This document shows positions 55,930 to 64,000 of a DNA stretch of 64,000 nucleotides, piece by piece (within the stretch, counting starts at the first letter, position 1; each line of letters starts with the position of its first letter). The notes beneath the pieces were generated by a model, which worked only from the letters and a program-made list of their open reading frames with translations, was not told the origin of the DNA and did no database searches. Made by a program: the position numbers and the translations under genes. Location: contig CAWASE010000001.1 of assembly GCA_963784675.1 (NCBI GenBank), positions 496,001-560,000 of the forward strand, in the 5' to 3' direction. This stretch comes from SCTD01 sp963784675. GTDB lineage: Bacteria; Actinomycetota; Actinomycetes; Mycobacteriales; SCTD01.

Positions 55930-57389
55930 GCAGCAGCGTCCGTCGACTGCCGTGCCGGGCTGATCACGTAGTCCGCACGGCGCAACCGGCGGGTGCGACG
56001 ACGAAAGTCCAGCGTCGTGCCCGGCCAGTTCTGCGTGTTGCGACCCGAGGCCGTGAGGTACCAGCTGCGACAGCCGCCGGCGAACACCGTGCCGCCCAAC
56101 CGCTTCTGCAGCCAGGCGTTCGACGCCGCCATCGCCTGCGGCGTCACTTCCAGGGTGCCGCCGGTAGGCAGCGCGCGAAGGGCGTCCACGACGAGCGCGA
56201 ACTGTGACTCGAGCATCAGCACGATGCTGTTGTGGCCCAGGTTGGTGTTGGGCCCGTAGAGCAGGAACAGGTTCGGGAACCCCGCCACCGTGGTGCCCAG
56301 GTGAGCCTCCGCACCGTCGGACCAGGCGTCGCTCAGGCGCAGGCCGTCCCGGCCGGTGATCTCCATCGGCATCAGCAGCTCGGTGGCCGCGAACCCGGTG
56401 CCGAGCACGATCGTGTCGACGTCGAACGTCCTTCCGTCGGCGGTGACGACCCCTTCCGGGCGCACCTGCGCGATGGCCTCGGTCACCACCTCGACGTGCG
56501 GCAGGCACAGCGCCGGGTACCAGGTGTTGGACTGCAGGATCCGCTTGCACCCGATGGGGTAGTCCGGGGTGAGCCGCGCCCGCAGCTCCGGGTCCGCGAC
56601 ATGACGGCGCAGGTGCCGGGCGAAGCGCAGCGCGAACGCCTTCATCAGCCGTGGCTCGGTGTTGAAGCCCAGGCTCCGCGCCTCGTTGCTGACGAACGTC
56701 CGGAACCGGTCGGCGGTGAGCACGGCGGGGGCCTTGTCCAGGAGCGTCTTGGTCCGCGCTCCGTAGGCCCGGTCGGGCTTGGGCAGCACGTACGGCGCCG
56801 AGCGCTGGAAGACCGTGAGAGCGGCTGTCAGCGGGGCAATCTCAGGGACGAACTGGATCGCGCTGGCGCCGGTCCCGAGGACCGCGACGCGGGCACCCGT
56901 CAGATCGTGGCCGTGGTCCCAGTGCGCGGAGTGGAAGACCGTCCCGGCGAACTCGGCCAGCCCGGGCACGTCGGGGACCGCGGGCCGGCTGAGCTGCCCG
57001 CACGCCGCGACCAGCACGTCCGCCTCGTGGCGGCTGCCGTCGGACAGGTCGAGCTGCCACGCCGAGCCGTCCCAGCTGGCGGCCAGCACCTCGGTGCGGA
57101 AGCGGACGTGCGGCAGCACACCGAACTCGCGGGCGATCCGCTGCAGGTAGCGGTGGATCTCGGGCTGCTCGGCGAACCGTCGCGACCAGTCGCCGGCAGG
57201 TGCGAACGAGAACGAGTACAGATGGCTGGGCACGTCGCACGCGGCACCCGGATAGGCGTTGTCCCGCCACACGCCGCCGACGTCGGCGGTGCGCTCGAAC
57301 AGCACGAGCTCGTCGTGACCCTCCTGCAGGAGCCGGGCGGCGAGCCCGAGTCCGCTGAAGCCGGTGCCGATGATCGCGATACGAGGCAT
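55926..57389 (-). CDS. Flavin monooxygenase, Baeyer-Villiger type
   Basis: A 487-residue flavoprotein: FAD motif IIGTGFSGLG (7-16), DVGGVWRDNAYPGAACDVPSHLYSFSF, the BVMO fingerprint FAGTVFHSAHWDH and NADPH motif VAVLGTGASAIQ. It inserts oxygen next to a ketone to give an ester. Start ATG 57389 lies 6 nt after TACGGT, so the transcript is probably leaderless. It is divergent from an AraC regulator 34 bases away and coupled to an esterase downstream: together a likely ketone-degradation unit. Confidence 0.92.
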   Translation of the reverse strand: MPRIAIIGTGFSGLGLAARLLQEGHDELVLFERTADVGGVWRDNAYPGAACDVPSHLYSFSFAPAGDWSRRFAEQPEIHRYLQRIAREFGVLPHVRFRTEVLAASWDGSAWQLDLSDGSRHEADVLVAACGQLSRPAVPDVPGLAEFAGTVFHSAHWDHGHDLTGARVAVLGTGASAIQFVPEIAPLTAALTVFQRSAPYVLPKPDRAYGARTKTLLDKAPAVLTADRFRTFVSNEARSLGFNTEPRLMKAFALRFARHLRRHVADPELRARLTPDYPIGCKRILQSNTWYPALCLPHVEVVTEAIAQVRPEGVVTADGRTFDVDTIVLGTGFAATELLMPMEITGRDGLRLSDAWSDGAEAHLGTTVAGFPNLFLLYGPNTNLGHNSIVLMLESQFALVVDALRALPTGGTLEVTPQAMAASNAWLQKRLGGTVFAGGCRSWYLTASGRNTQNWPGTTLDFRRRTRRLRRADYVISPARQSTDAAA

Positions 57390-57395
57390 CTGGCC

Positions 57396-57401
57396 ACCGT
57401 A
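57396..57401 (-). promoter_or_regulatory. -10 hexamer TACGGT (leaderless monooxygenase)
   Basis: TACGGT on the minus strand, then exactly 6 nt, then ATG 57389. It lies inside the 34-base divergent spacer with the AraC-type gene. Confidence 0.5.
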
Positions 57402-57423
57402 GGAGCGGCGTGCCGCCCCCTCC

Positions 57424-58479
57424 ATGACCGCACCGGCCAGCTTGTTGACCTTTTCGGCCAGGACTGACGAGACTCCCGTCGTGGAGCTCTCCCAGGACCG
57501 GCGCGGCGCGGCCAGCACGCTGTTGCTGGTGCGGCTGGGTGAGGAGCACGGGCTGCCCTCGGAGGTCTGCCTCGCAGGCACCGGGCTGGAGCTCGCCACC
57601 CTGCTGCGGCCCGGCGCCGAGATCACCGCCGAGCAGGAGCTCTCGGTCCTGCACACGCTGGTCCGCGCCCGTCCCGCGATCGATCTCGCGGTGCAGGCCG
57701 GCCGGCGCTATCACCTCACCACCTACGGCATCTGGGGCTTCGCGCTGGCCAGCAGCGCCACCGTCGGGCAGGCGCTGGACGTCGGGTTGCGCTTCGTCGA
57801 CCTGTCTTTCGCCCTGTGCCGGCTGCAGGTCGAGCGCGACGACGTCGAGGTGCGGCTGGTCCTGGACGACGCCGCGGTGCCCGCCGACGTGCGGGCGTTC
57901 GTCGTCGTGCGCGACCTGGTGGCGCTCACCACCCTCGCCGGGGAGCTGATGGCCGGGGCGCTGGCGCTGCGTCGTGTCGAGGTGACGATGCCGGAGCTGC
58001 CGCCGACCTGGCCGCTGCCGGACACGCTCCCCGCGCGCCGTCGCACGCTGGTCGCGCTGGACCTGCAGGCGCTGGACCTGCCGCTCCCCCAGGCAGACGA
58101 GCTGACTGCAGCGGCCACCCGGGCCCAGTGCCGTGACCTGCTGGCCGCCCGGCGCCGTCGCACCGGCGTCGCCGCCCAGGTCCGCGACGCCCTGACCGCC
58201 GTGCCGCAGGCCATGCCTCCGCTGCCACGGGTGGCCGAGTCCCTGGCGATGTCCGAGCGCAGCCTGCGTCGTCGGCTGGCGGCTGAGGGCACGTCCTACC
58301 GAGCGCTGGCGGAGGAGGTCCGCGAGCTGCTGGCCGACGAGCTGCTGCGGGCGGGGCTGGCGGTCGGGCAGGTCGCCGGTCGGCTGGGCTATGCCGAGAC
58401 GGCGAGCTTCACGCACGCCTTCACACGCTGGAAGGGCTGCTCCCCGACGGCCCACCGAGCAGGTCTGCCAACGCGCTGA
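57424..58479 (+). CDS. AraC-family transcriptional regulator
   Basis: A 351-residue regulator. The N-terminal ~200 residues fit the arabinose-binding-like domain of the OruR/ArgR AraC subgroup (RYHLTTYGIWGFALASSATVGQALDVGLRFVDLSFAL). The C-terminal HTH pair is clear: LPRVAESLAMSERSLRRRLAAEGTSYRALAEEVRELLADELL and VGQVAGRLGYAETASFTHAFTRWKGCSPTAHR. Start ATG 57424. It is divergent from the monooxygenase-esterase unit and probably activates it. Its last 59 bases overlap the end of cobC on the other strand. Confidence 0.92.
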   Translation: MTAPASLLTFSARTDETPVVELSQDRRGAASTLLLVRLGEEHGLPSEVCLAGTGLELATLLRPGAEITAEQELSVLHTLVRARPAIDLAVQAGRRYHLTTYGIWGFALASSATVGQALDVGLRFVDLSFALCRLQVERDDVEVRLVLDDAAVPADVRAFVVVRDLVALTTLAGELMAGALALRRVEVTMPELPPTWPLPDTLPARRRTLVALDLQALDLPLPQADELTAAATRAQCRDLLAARRRRTGVAAQVRDALTAVPQAMPPLPRVAESLAMSERSLRRRLAAEGTSYRALAEEVRELLADELLRAGLAVGQVAGRLGYAETASFTHAFTRWKGCSPTAHRAGLPTR

Positions 58480-59494
58480 GCAGCTGGTCGGACTCCGCGG
58501 CGCCGCGTACGGCCGTGCGCCAGTGCGCGTCGGTGAGCCCGGGGAAGGTGTCCCCCCGGCGAACAGCGATCCCGTTGCTGCGCAGGCTGTCTCGAACGTC
58601 TGGACGGTCGGCGACGCGGCACAGCAGGAACGGCGCCTGTGAACCAGGGGTGACCTCGACGCCGAGCGCGCGCAGACCGGCCGTCAGGCGTTCCCGCTCG
58701 ACCGCCAGGGTCTGCGCCTCCCGCGCCGCCGCGGACACCGGACCGCGCGCCAGGCAGGTCTCCAGCGCGACGAGTCCCAGCGACGACACCGCCCACAGCG
58801 GCTGGGCCGCACGCAGCAGCCCCACGAGGTCGGCCGGAGCGAGCAGATAACCCACCCGCAGCCCGGCCAGCGCCCAGGTCTTGGTGAGGCTGCGCACGAC
58901 GACCAGCCCGGGCAGGTCGGCGCGGGGGGCCAGCGAGTGCGGCTCGTCCGGCACCGCGTCGGCGAAGGCCTCGTCGACCACGACGGTGCGTCCGTCGCGG
59001 CACAGGTCGGCCAGGCGCGGGTGCACGACGCCGGTGGGGTTGGTGGGGTTGCCGATCACGATCAGGTCCGCGCTGTCCGGTACCTGCGCCGGGTCCAGCA
59101 CGTACGGGGGGGCGAGGGTCAGCCGATCGACCTCGTGCCCGGCAGCCCGCAGCGCAGCCTCGGGCTCGGTGAAGCCCGGGTGCACGACGACCGCGTGCCG
59201 GGGCCGCAGCACCCGCGCCAGCAGGACGAAGGCCTCGGCGGCGCCTGCGGTCAGCAGCACGTCGGCGGGCTCGCGTCCGTGCCGGCGCGAGACCGCCTGC
59301 ACCGCCGCGGCCTGGTCGGGGTAGCGGCCCAAGCGGTCGAACGCTCGGACGAGCCTGCCCTTCAGCCACTCCGGCGGCTGCTCGGACCGGACGTTCACGG
59401 CCAGGTCGAGCAGGCCGGGGGTGGCCTCGACGTCGCCGTGGTGGCGCAGGTCGTACGGCACGTCAGTCGTGGGTGTGCGCGTGACCGTGCCCAT
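58421..59494 (-). CDS. cobC: Threonine-phosphate decarboxylase-like aminotransferase of B12 synthesis
   Basis: A 357-residue PLP enzyme of the histidinol-phosphate aminotransferase fold: DLRHHGDVEATPGLLDLAVNV at the start is the CobC/CobD signature. LIVIGNPTNPTGVV, VVVDEAFADAV and the PLP-lysine motif VVRSLTKTWALAGLRVGYL follow. It supplies the aminopropanol arm of cobalamin. ATG 59494 gives a 32-nt overlap with cbiX; GTG 59461, just after the cbiX stop, is an alternative. Last gene of the cobalamin operon. Confidence 0.9.
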   Translation of the reverse strand: MGTVTRTPTTDVPYDLRHHGDVEATPGLLDLAVNVRSEQPPEWLKGRLVRAFDRLGRYPDQAAAVQAVSRRHGREPADVLLTAGAAEAFVLLARVLRPRHAVVVHPGFTEPEAALRAAGHEVDRLTLAPPYVLDPAQVPDSADLIVIGNPTNPTGVVHPRLADLCRDGRTVVVDEAFADAVPDEPHSLAPRADLPGLVVVRSLTKTWALAGLRVGYLLAPADLVGLLRAAQPLWAVSSLGLVALETCLARGPVSAAAREAQTLAVERERLTAGLRALGVEVTPGSQAPFLLCRVADRPDVRDSLRSNGIAVRRGDTFPGLTDAHWRTAVRGAAESDQLLSALADLLGGPSGSSPSSV

Positions 59495-60353
59495 GGGCCT
59501 GCGCGGGATCGTCCGGATGGTCGTGCGGGGTCTGCGGCCGGCCGACCTTGTCCTCGAAGCCCGGCAGGGCCACCCGGTAGGCGCACGTGTCGCAGTTCAT
59601 CCGCAGGTCTCCCCCGCCGATCTCAGACCATCGTTCGACGACGACCGACGCGAGCGCCTGCTCGGGGCCGAGCAGGCCGGCGGTGAGCACCCGCACCTCC
59701 GGGTGCGCACGGGACCAGTCGTGCGCCTGCACCACGATCCGATCAGGGAGCACGCCGGCGAACAGGAACCACGGCAGCACGACGATCCGCTGATAGCCCA
59801 GCCGGTGGGCACGGTCCAGCCCCTGCGTGACCGACGGCTCGGCGAGCGAGACGAACGCGGTCTCGACGGTTCCGATCCCGCGTCCTTCTTGGAGAAGCCT
59901 TGCGGTCTTGGCGATCTCGGCGTTGGCGTCGGGATCGGTGGCGCCCCGTCCGACGAGCACGACAGCGGTCTGCGGCCACTCGTCGGACGGCACGACGTCG
60001 GCCAGCCGGGAGGACGCCTGCCGGAGCAGGTCCGGGTGCGCTCCGAGCGGGCGCCCGTAGCGGAAGCTCAGGCCGGGATGCCGGCGCTGTTCGCGCGCGA
60101 GCGCCGCCGGGATGTCACCCTTGCTGTGACCGGCGGCCACCAGCACCAGCGGGACCACGTCGATCCTCCGGTGCCCGAGGCCGACGAGCTCGGCGACCGC
60201 GTCCTGGATCGGCGGCGGAGCCAGCTCGAGGAACCCGCCACGCACGTCGGACTCGGGGATCTGCTTGGCGACCCGCTCGACCAGCTCGGCGAACTGTGCA
60301 CAGCCGGCGGCGTCGGTCGTGCCGTGCCCGACGACGAGCAGCGCGCCGGTCAT
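59463..60353 (-). CDS. cbiX: Sirohydrochlorin cobaltochelatase-like protein (CbiX family)
   Basis: A 296-residue tandem CbiX/CbiK-like chelatase. Two halves: LLVVGHGTTDAAGCAQFAEL with VVPLVLVAAGHSKGDIPAAL, and VVLVGRGATDPDANAEIAKTARLLQE with VVLPWFLFAGVLPDRI. A C-terminal extension has MNCDTCAYR (Cys254, Cys257) and a His-rich tail (AHGHGHAHTHD). It inserts cobalt into sirohydrochlorin/precorrin; the tail probably stores or hands over cobalt. Start ATG 60353 overlaps the cobH stop. Confidence 0.92.
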   Translation of the reverse strand: MTGALLVVGHGTTDAAGCAQFAELVERVAKQIPESDVRGGFLELAPPPIQDAVAELVGLGHRRIDVVPLVLVAAGHSKGDIPAALAREQRRHPGLSFRYGRPLGAHPDLLRQASSRLADVVPSDEWPQTAVVLVGRGATDPDANAEIAKTARLLQEGRGIGTVETAFVSLAEPSVTQGLDRAHRLGYQRIVVLPWFLFAGVLPDRIVVQAHDWSRAHPEVRVLTAGLLGPEQALASVVVERWSEIGGGDLRMNCDTCAYRVALPGFEDKVGRPQTPHDHPDDPAQAHGHGHAHTHD

Positions 60354-60925
60354 GCCCGCGCCTCGGCGTAGAGCAGCGCGTTCAGCGCGGCGGAAGCCAC
60401 CGCGCTGCCGCCCTTCTCGCTGACGTTGGACACCGCGGGCAGCCCGCTGGCCCGCAGCGCCTGCTTGGACTCGGCGGCGCCGACGAAACCGACCGGCAGA
60501 CCGATCACCAGCGCCGGCTCCGCTCCCAGGGTCAGCAGCTCGAACAGAGCCGTCGGCGCGCAGCCCACGACCCACACCGCGCCCGGCCCGACCTGCGCGA
60601 ACGCCATCTGCACCGCGGCGGCGCTGCGGGTGAGCCCGTCCCGCGCCACGGCGTCGCGCACGCAGCACACCGCGTCGACGGCGGTAATCCCGGCAGCCAC
60701 CATCTGTACGTCGGCGACCACCGGCGCGCCGGCACGCAGGGCGTCGCGCCCTCGCTCCAGCGCGGCCTCGGCGAGCACCAGGTCGTCGACGTAGCCGAGG
60801 TCGGCGCTGGCGTGCACGACCCGTTCCACGACGGCGCGCGTCAGCGGCGCCAGCGCAGACAGGTCGACGCGGTTGCGCAGGATCGCGAAGGACTCCTGCT
60901 CGATGGGATGCACGGTGCGGGTCAC
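60350..60925 (-). CDS. cobH: Precorrin-8X methylmutase
   Basis: A 191-residue CobH/CbiC protein: HPIEQESFAILRNRVDLSALAPLTRAVVERVVHASADLGY, ADVQMVAAGI, APTALFELLTLGAEPALVIGLPVGFVGAAESKQAL and NVSEKGGSAVASAALNALLY are all family signatures. It shifts a methyl group in precorrin-8 to give hydrogenobyrinate or cobyrinate. Start GTG 60925 overlaps the cobA stop (GTGA). Confidence 0.95.
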   Translation of the reverse strand: MTRTVHPIEQESFAILRNRVDLSALAPLTRAVVERVVHASADLGYVDDLVLAEAALERGRDALRAGAPVVADVQMVAAGITAVDAVCCVRDAVARDGLTRSAAAVQMAFAQVGPGAVWVVGCAPTALFELLTLGAEPALVIGLPVGFVGAAESKQALRASGLPAVSNVSEKGGSAVASAALNALLYAEARA

Positions 60926-61695
60926 AGATCGAACCACCTCAGGGTCTCGCGGAGCCGGACGACGTCGCCGATCACCGTGGCGACGGGGGCCCGCAGGCCC
61001 GCCGCCGCCACGTCGGCGGCCAGGTTCTCCAGGGTGCTCACCACGACACGCTGCTCGTCGGTGGTGCCCTGCTGGATGCAGGCTGCGGGGGTGTCGGCGG
61101 GGCGACCGTCGCGCAGCAGCGAACGGGTGAGCAGCGGCAGGCGGTCGTGTCCCATCAGGATCACCAAGGTGCCCGGGCCGGTCGCCAACGCCTTCCAGCG
61201 CACCCGGCTGGCGGGGTCGTCGGGGTCCAGGTGCCCGGTGACCACGCAGACGTCCTGCGTGATGCCCCGGGCCGTCACCGGGATCCCGGCGTAGGCCGGC
61301 GCCGCCAGCGCCGAGCTGATACCGGGGACGACGCGGACGGCCACGCCTGCCTCGACCAGCGCCTGCGCTTCCTCCGAACCGCGTCCGAACACGAACGGGT
61401 CACCGCCCTTGAGCCGCACGACGCGCCGTCCTGCGCGCGCGTGCGTCACGAGCTGGGCGTTGATCTCCTCCTGGCGCGGCGCCGTGCCGGTCCACGAGGT
61501 CTTGCCGACGTCGACGACCTCGCAGTCCTTTCGGCAGTGCGTGAGCACGTCCGGGTGCACCAGCCGGTCGACGAGCACGACGTCGGCCTGGGCGAGCAGC
61601 TCGGCGCCCCGCACGGTCAGCAGGCCGGGGTCGCCGGGGCCCGCTCCCACGAGCGCGACGCTGCCGGCGAGCAGCGGACCCGCAGCACGGCTCAC
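60922..61695 (-). CDS. cobA: Uroporphyrinogen-III C-methyltransferase
   Basis: A 257-residue SAM-dependent methyltransferase: VALVGAGPGDPGLLTVRGAELLAQADVVLVDRLVHP, RVVRLKGGDPFVFGRGSEEAQAL, VVPGISSALAAPAYAGIPVTARGI and VVTGHLDP are the classic SUMT signatures. It methylates uroporphyrinogen III at C2 and C7 to precorrin-2, the branch point to sirohaem and B12. No siroheme-synthase domain is fused. Start GTG 61695 overlaps the ferredoxin stop. Confidence 0.95.
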   Translation of the reverse strand: MSRAAGPLLAGSVALVGAGPGDPGLLTVRGAELLAQADVVLVDRLVHPDVLTHCRKDCEVVDVGKTSWTGTAPRQEEINAQLVTHARAGRRVVRLKGGDPFVFGRGSEEAQALVEAGVAVRVVPGISSALAAPAYAGIPVTARGITQDVCVVTGHLDPDDPASRVRWKALATGPGTLVILMGHDRLPLLTRSLLRDGRPADTPAACIQQGTTDEQRVVVSTLENLAADVAAAGLRAPVATVIGDVVRLRETLRWFDL

Positions 61696-61877
61696 CGGCA
61701 GAGCTCCAGGATCGCGTCGGCCGGACACACCTCGAGGCACTCGCCGCAGCCGGTGCAGCGGTCGTCGCGGACGCCGAGCGGCACGCCGACGACGAACGCG
61801 TGCTCGGGGCAGGTCAGCAGGCAGGCGCCGCAGGCGGTGCAGTCGGAGGTGACGCGCACGGTCCTCAGCCCAGCCAT
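61692..61877 (-). CDS. Two-[4Fe-4S] ferredoxin within the cobalamin operon
   Basis: A 61-residue ferredoxin with two complete cluster motifs, CTACGACLLTCPE and CTGCGECLEVCPA. Start ATG 61877 overlaps the cobJ end by 13 nt. Placed between cobJ and cobA, it may feed electrons to a B12 step, such as a precorrin-3B-synthase-like or dehydrogenase reaction; no such partner enzyme is in the window. Confidence 0.88.
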   Translation of the reverse strand: MAGLRTVRVTSDCTACGACLLTCPEHAFVVGVPLGVRDDRCTGCGECLEVCPADAILELCR

Positions 61878-63527
61878 CGATACCCCCGCGGCGTCACCAT
61901 GCGCCCCGCGACGACGGTGCTCTGCGAGGAGCCGACGACCACGCACGCCAGCATCGTCACCTGCGCCGGGTCCAGCTCGCCGAGCGTGGTCAGCACCACG
62001 GTCTGCGTGGGACGGCTGGCATCGGTGACGATGCCGACCGGCGTGGTGGCGGGGCGGTGCTCCAGCAGCATCGAGACGGCCTTGGGCAGCTGCCAGTCCC
62101 GGCCCCTGCTGCGCGGGTTGTAGAAGGTCACGACGAGGTCGGCCTCGGCCACCGCGCGGATCCGCCCCTCGATGGCCGGCCAGGGCGTGTGCAGGTCCGA
62201 CAGGCTCACGCTCGCGTGGTCGTGCCCGAGCGGGGCGCCCAGCAGGCTGCTCGCTGCCAGCGCCGCCGTCACCCCCGGCACCCCCACGACGTCGATGTCG
62301 GTGCCGGCGACCTCCAGCGCGGGGCTGGCCATGGCGTACACCCCGGCGTCCCCCGAGCCGAGCAGAGCCACGGCGTGACCGAGCCGCGCCTGTTCGACGG
62401 CGCTGTGCGCGCGCGCCTCCTCCTGACCGAGCCCGGTCACCAGCAGCCGCGTCCCCGGCCGCGCCAGATCGCGCACCTGATCGACGTACTGGTCCAGCCC
62501 GACCCACACGGCGGCGCGGCGCAGCTCCTCGCGCGCGCGCGGCGTGAGCAGGTCGCGAGCGCCAGGGCCGAGCCCGACGAGCGCGAGCCGTCCGCGGGGT
62601 CGCCGGCGCGCCACCGCCAGCGTCGCCATGGCGCTCTTGGTCTTCTCGACGACGAGCTCGCCCCCGGCCAGGACGGCCGCAGCCTCGGCGACGCTGGCCG
62701 TGCCCAGGACGCGTAGCGGTTCCTCGCTCGGGTTCGGCACCTCCACACCGGCCAGCGCGTCGGCCGGGAAGGTGCTGAACGTCCAACCGCGCTCCTGGCA
62801 GGCCTGCACGATGCCGGGCTCGTCGGCCTTGGCGTCGACCGAGACCACCGCCGCGACCGAGGCCGCCGACAGGCCGTGCGCCACCAGCACCGTGTCGACC
62901 AGCGTGAGGACCTCGTGCGCGGAGACGCCTCGGGAGGCGCCGACGCCCAGAACCAGCGACGGCGGTCGCAGCACGACGGTGCGAGCGTCCGCGGGCTCCA
63001 GGCGGTCCGTCACCCGCAGCACGTGCTCGCCCTGCTCGCCGACCAGCAGCGGAGGCAGCGGCCAGCAGTCGTCGGCGCGCAGACGCACCGGTGCGCCGTC
63101 CAGCAGGGCCCGGCTCACGGCGGCGACGGCGCCCTCGACGGGCCAGCCGAGCGTGTCCAGACCGGGCAGTCCCGTGGCGTCGGTGGCCGTGGTGACGACC
63201 GGCTGTCGCCCCGAGGACGTCCGCGACGCTCGTGGCGAGCGCGTTCGCTCCGCCCGGCCACCGGGCGCTGTGCCCACCGAGCAACGAGACCGCGAACTGA
63301 CGCGCCTCGTCGACGACGACCACGGCCGGGTCGGCGGCCTTGTCCTGCAGCAGCGGCGCCAGCAGTCGCACGGTGGCACCGGCGGCGAGGAAGCACACGA
63401 GCGCGTCGCAGTCGGCGAAGGCGCTCGTCAGGTCGCGCACCTCGTACACCTGCGTCCCGGGCAGCGCGTCGCCGACGCTCCGGGCCGCCTCGCGTCCCGC
63501 CTGCGTGGTGACGACCAGACCGATCAC
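61865..63527 (-). CDS. cobJ: CbiG-CobJ fusion: cobalt-precorrin-5A hydrolase / precorrin-3B C17-methyltransferase (frameshifted)
   Basis: About 554 residues. CbiG part: IGLVVTTQAGREAARSVGDALPGTQVYEV, FLAAGATVRLLAPLLQDKAADPAVVVVDEARQFAVSLLGGHSARWPGGANALA (N-terminal and mid domains) and VLGVGASRGVSAHEVLTLV (C-terminal domain). CobJ part: LALVGLGPGARDLLTPRAREEL, LGSGDAGVYAMASPALEV, VGVPGVTAALAASSLLGAPLGHDHASVSLSDLHTPW and VTFYNPRSRGRDWQL. The frame breaks near 63200 by one extra G in a GGGG run. The fusion is common in actinobacteria. Start GTG 63527 overlaps the cobL stop. Confidence 0.92.
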
Positions 63528-64000
63528 GTGCGAACCCCCGAGACGACGAAGACAGGGTTGGTCGGCACCAGCCGGTGCCCCTCCCCCAACGGCTGCAGCC
63601 GGGACGACTGCAGCAGGACGGCCTCGGTGCGGTAGCCCGCCAGCAGCGCCAGCACCGGGCCGACCCGCTCCACCGTGGCGAGCGTGACGACGATGCGCTC
63701 CGGCCCACGGGCCACGACCGCCGCGAGGACGGACGGGCCGCCGCCGCCCACGAACGCGGCGTCCGGGTCCGGCAGTCCGGTCAGTGCCTCGGGAGCGCGA
63801 CCTTGCACGCTCTGCACCGAGACCTGCCAGCGCGCCGCGTTCTCGTGCAGGTGAGCGAGGTCCGCCTGCTCCACCGCGACGACCGCTGCACCGGCGCGCG
63901 CGCACTCGACAGCCACCGCACCGCTGCCGGCACCGACGTCCCAGACGAGGTCTCCCACCCGGGGTGCGAGCCGTGCCAGCGCCAGCGCCCGCACCTCGTA
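63524..64000 (-). CDS. cobL: Precorrin-6Y C5,15-methyltransferase, C-terminal (CbiT) part, cut by window edge
   Basis: The visible 158 residues are the decarboxylating CbiT half: VRALALARLAPRVGDLVWDVGAGSGAVAVECARAGAAVVAVEQADLAHLHENAARW, a SAM-binding motif, and the DAAFVGGGGPSVLAAVV segment. The CbiE half lies beyond base 64000. In full-length CobL this part removes the acetate side chain and methylates C15. Stop 63526-63524 overlaps the cobJ start. Confidence 0.92.
   Translation of the reverse strand, partial: YEVRALALARLAPRVGDLVWDVGAGSGAVAVECARAGAAVVAVEQADLAHLHENAARWQVSVQSVQGRAPEALTGLPDPDAAFVGGGGPSVLAAVVARGPERIVVTLATVERVGPVLALLAGYRTEAVLLQSSRLQPLGEGHRLVPTNPVFVVSGVRT

Overview
The window is about 64 kb of very GC-rich DNA with frequent GTG starts, 4-nt stop/start overlaps, F420 use, an Lsr2-type DNA-binding domain, an MsiK-like ATPase and a glnA2-glnE arrangement. 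This points to a high-GC actinobacterium. The order cannot be fixed from sequence alone, but a soil or surface-dwelling member of the Frankiales/Geodermatophilales kind is plausible. No rRNA, tRNA, CRISPR array, complete insertion sequence or prophage was seen.

Region by region: 0.1-6.3 kb is a copper-handling cluster (zinc-finger membrane protein, CopC-CopD fusion, YcnI, membrane protein, cupredoxin-like lipoprotein, large membrane protein, 49-aa membrane protein). 6.3-10.1 kb is a gene-poor, decayed stretch: a frameshifted secreted-protein remnant, an intact YefM/RelE-type toxin-antitoxin pair, an HTH remnant, a broken alpha/beta hydrolase, several hairpins, and two copies of a dyad-bearing element flanking about 1.4 kb. 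10.2-26.3 kb holds mostly exported enzymes and transporters: LVIVD-repeat surface protein, two hydrolases or peptidases, a ceramidase with an LAxTG-type anchor, a SulP transporter, a 1353-aa subtilase and a GT-C-like membrane protein. 26.3-31.6 kb is nitrogen metabolism (glnE, an amidotransferase, a GlnA2-type synthetase). 31.7-41.5 kb is sugar use: a beta-glucosidase unit and an alpha-glucoside ABC system (AglEFG-like, MsiK-like ATPase, alpha-glucosidase, LacI regulator with two palindromic operators).

41.5-51.2 kb mixes an aldo/keto reductase, an unusual Lsr2-domain/membrane/Septum_form fusion, a TetR-MFS efflux pair, panB, a BtuF-like receptor, an F420 reductase and an RNB ribonuclease. 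51.2-53.4 kb is thiC under a TPP riboswitch. 53.5-55.1 kb carries an FMN-binding oxidase-like protein and a nickel/cobalt transporter under a cobalamin riboswitch. 55.1-58.5 kb is a Baeyer-Villiger-type monooxygenase plus esterase, divergent from an AraC regulator. 58.4-64 kb is a cobalamin operon on the minus strand (cobL, cbiG-cobJ, ferredoxin, cobA, cobH, cbiX, cobC) running off the right edge. Cobalt uptake, B12 synthesis and the BtuF-like protein fit one theme.

Two window-wide features matter for the reader. First, at least ten reading frames, including panB, thiC and cbiG-cobJ, are broken by single-base indels, mostly in G/C runs. This looks more like residual sequencing or assembly error than gene decay, except in the 7-10 kb stretch. 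Second, many genes start 6-7 nt after a TAnnnT-like hexamer, the pattern of leaderless transcripts.
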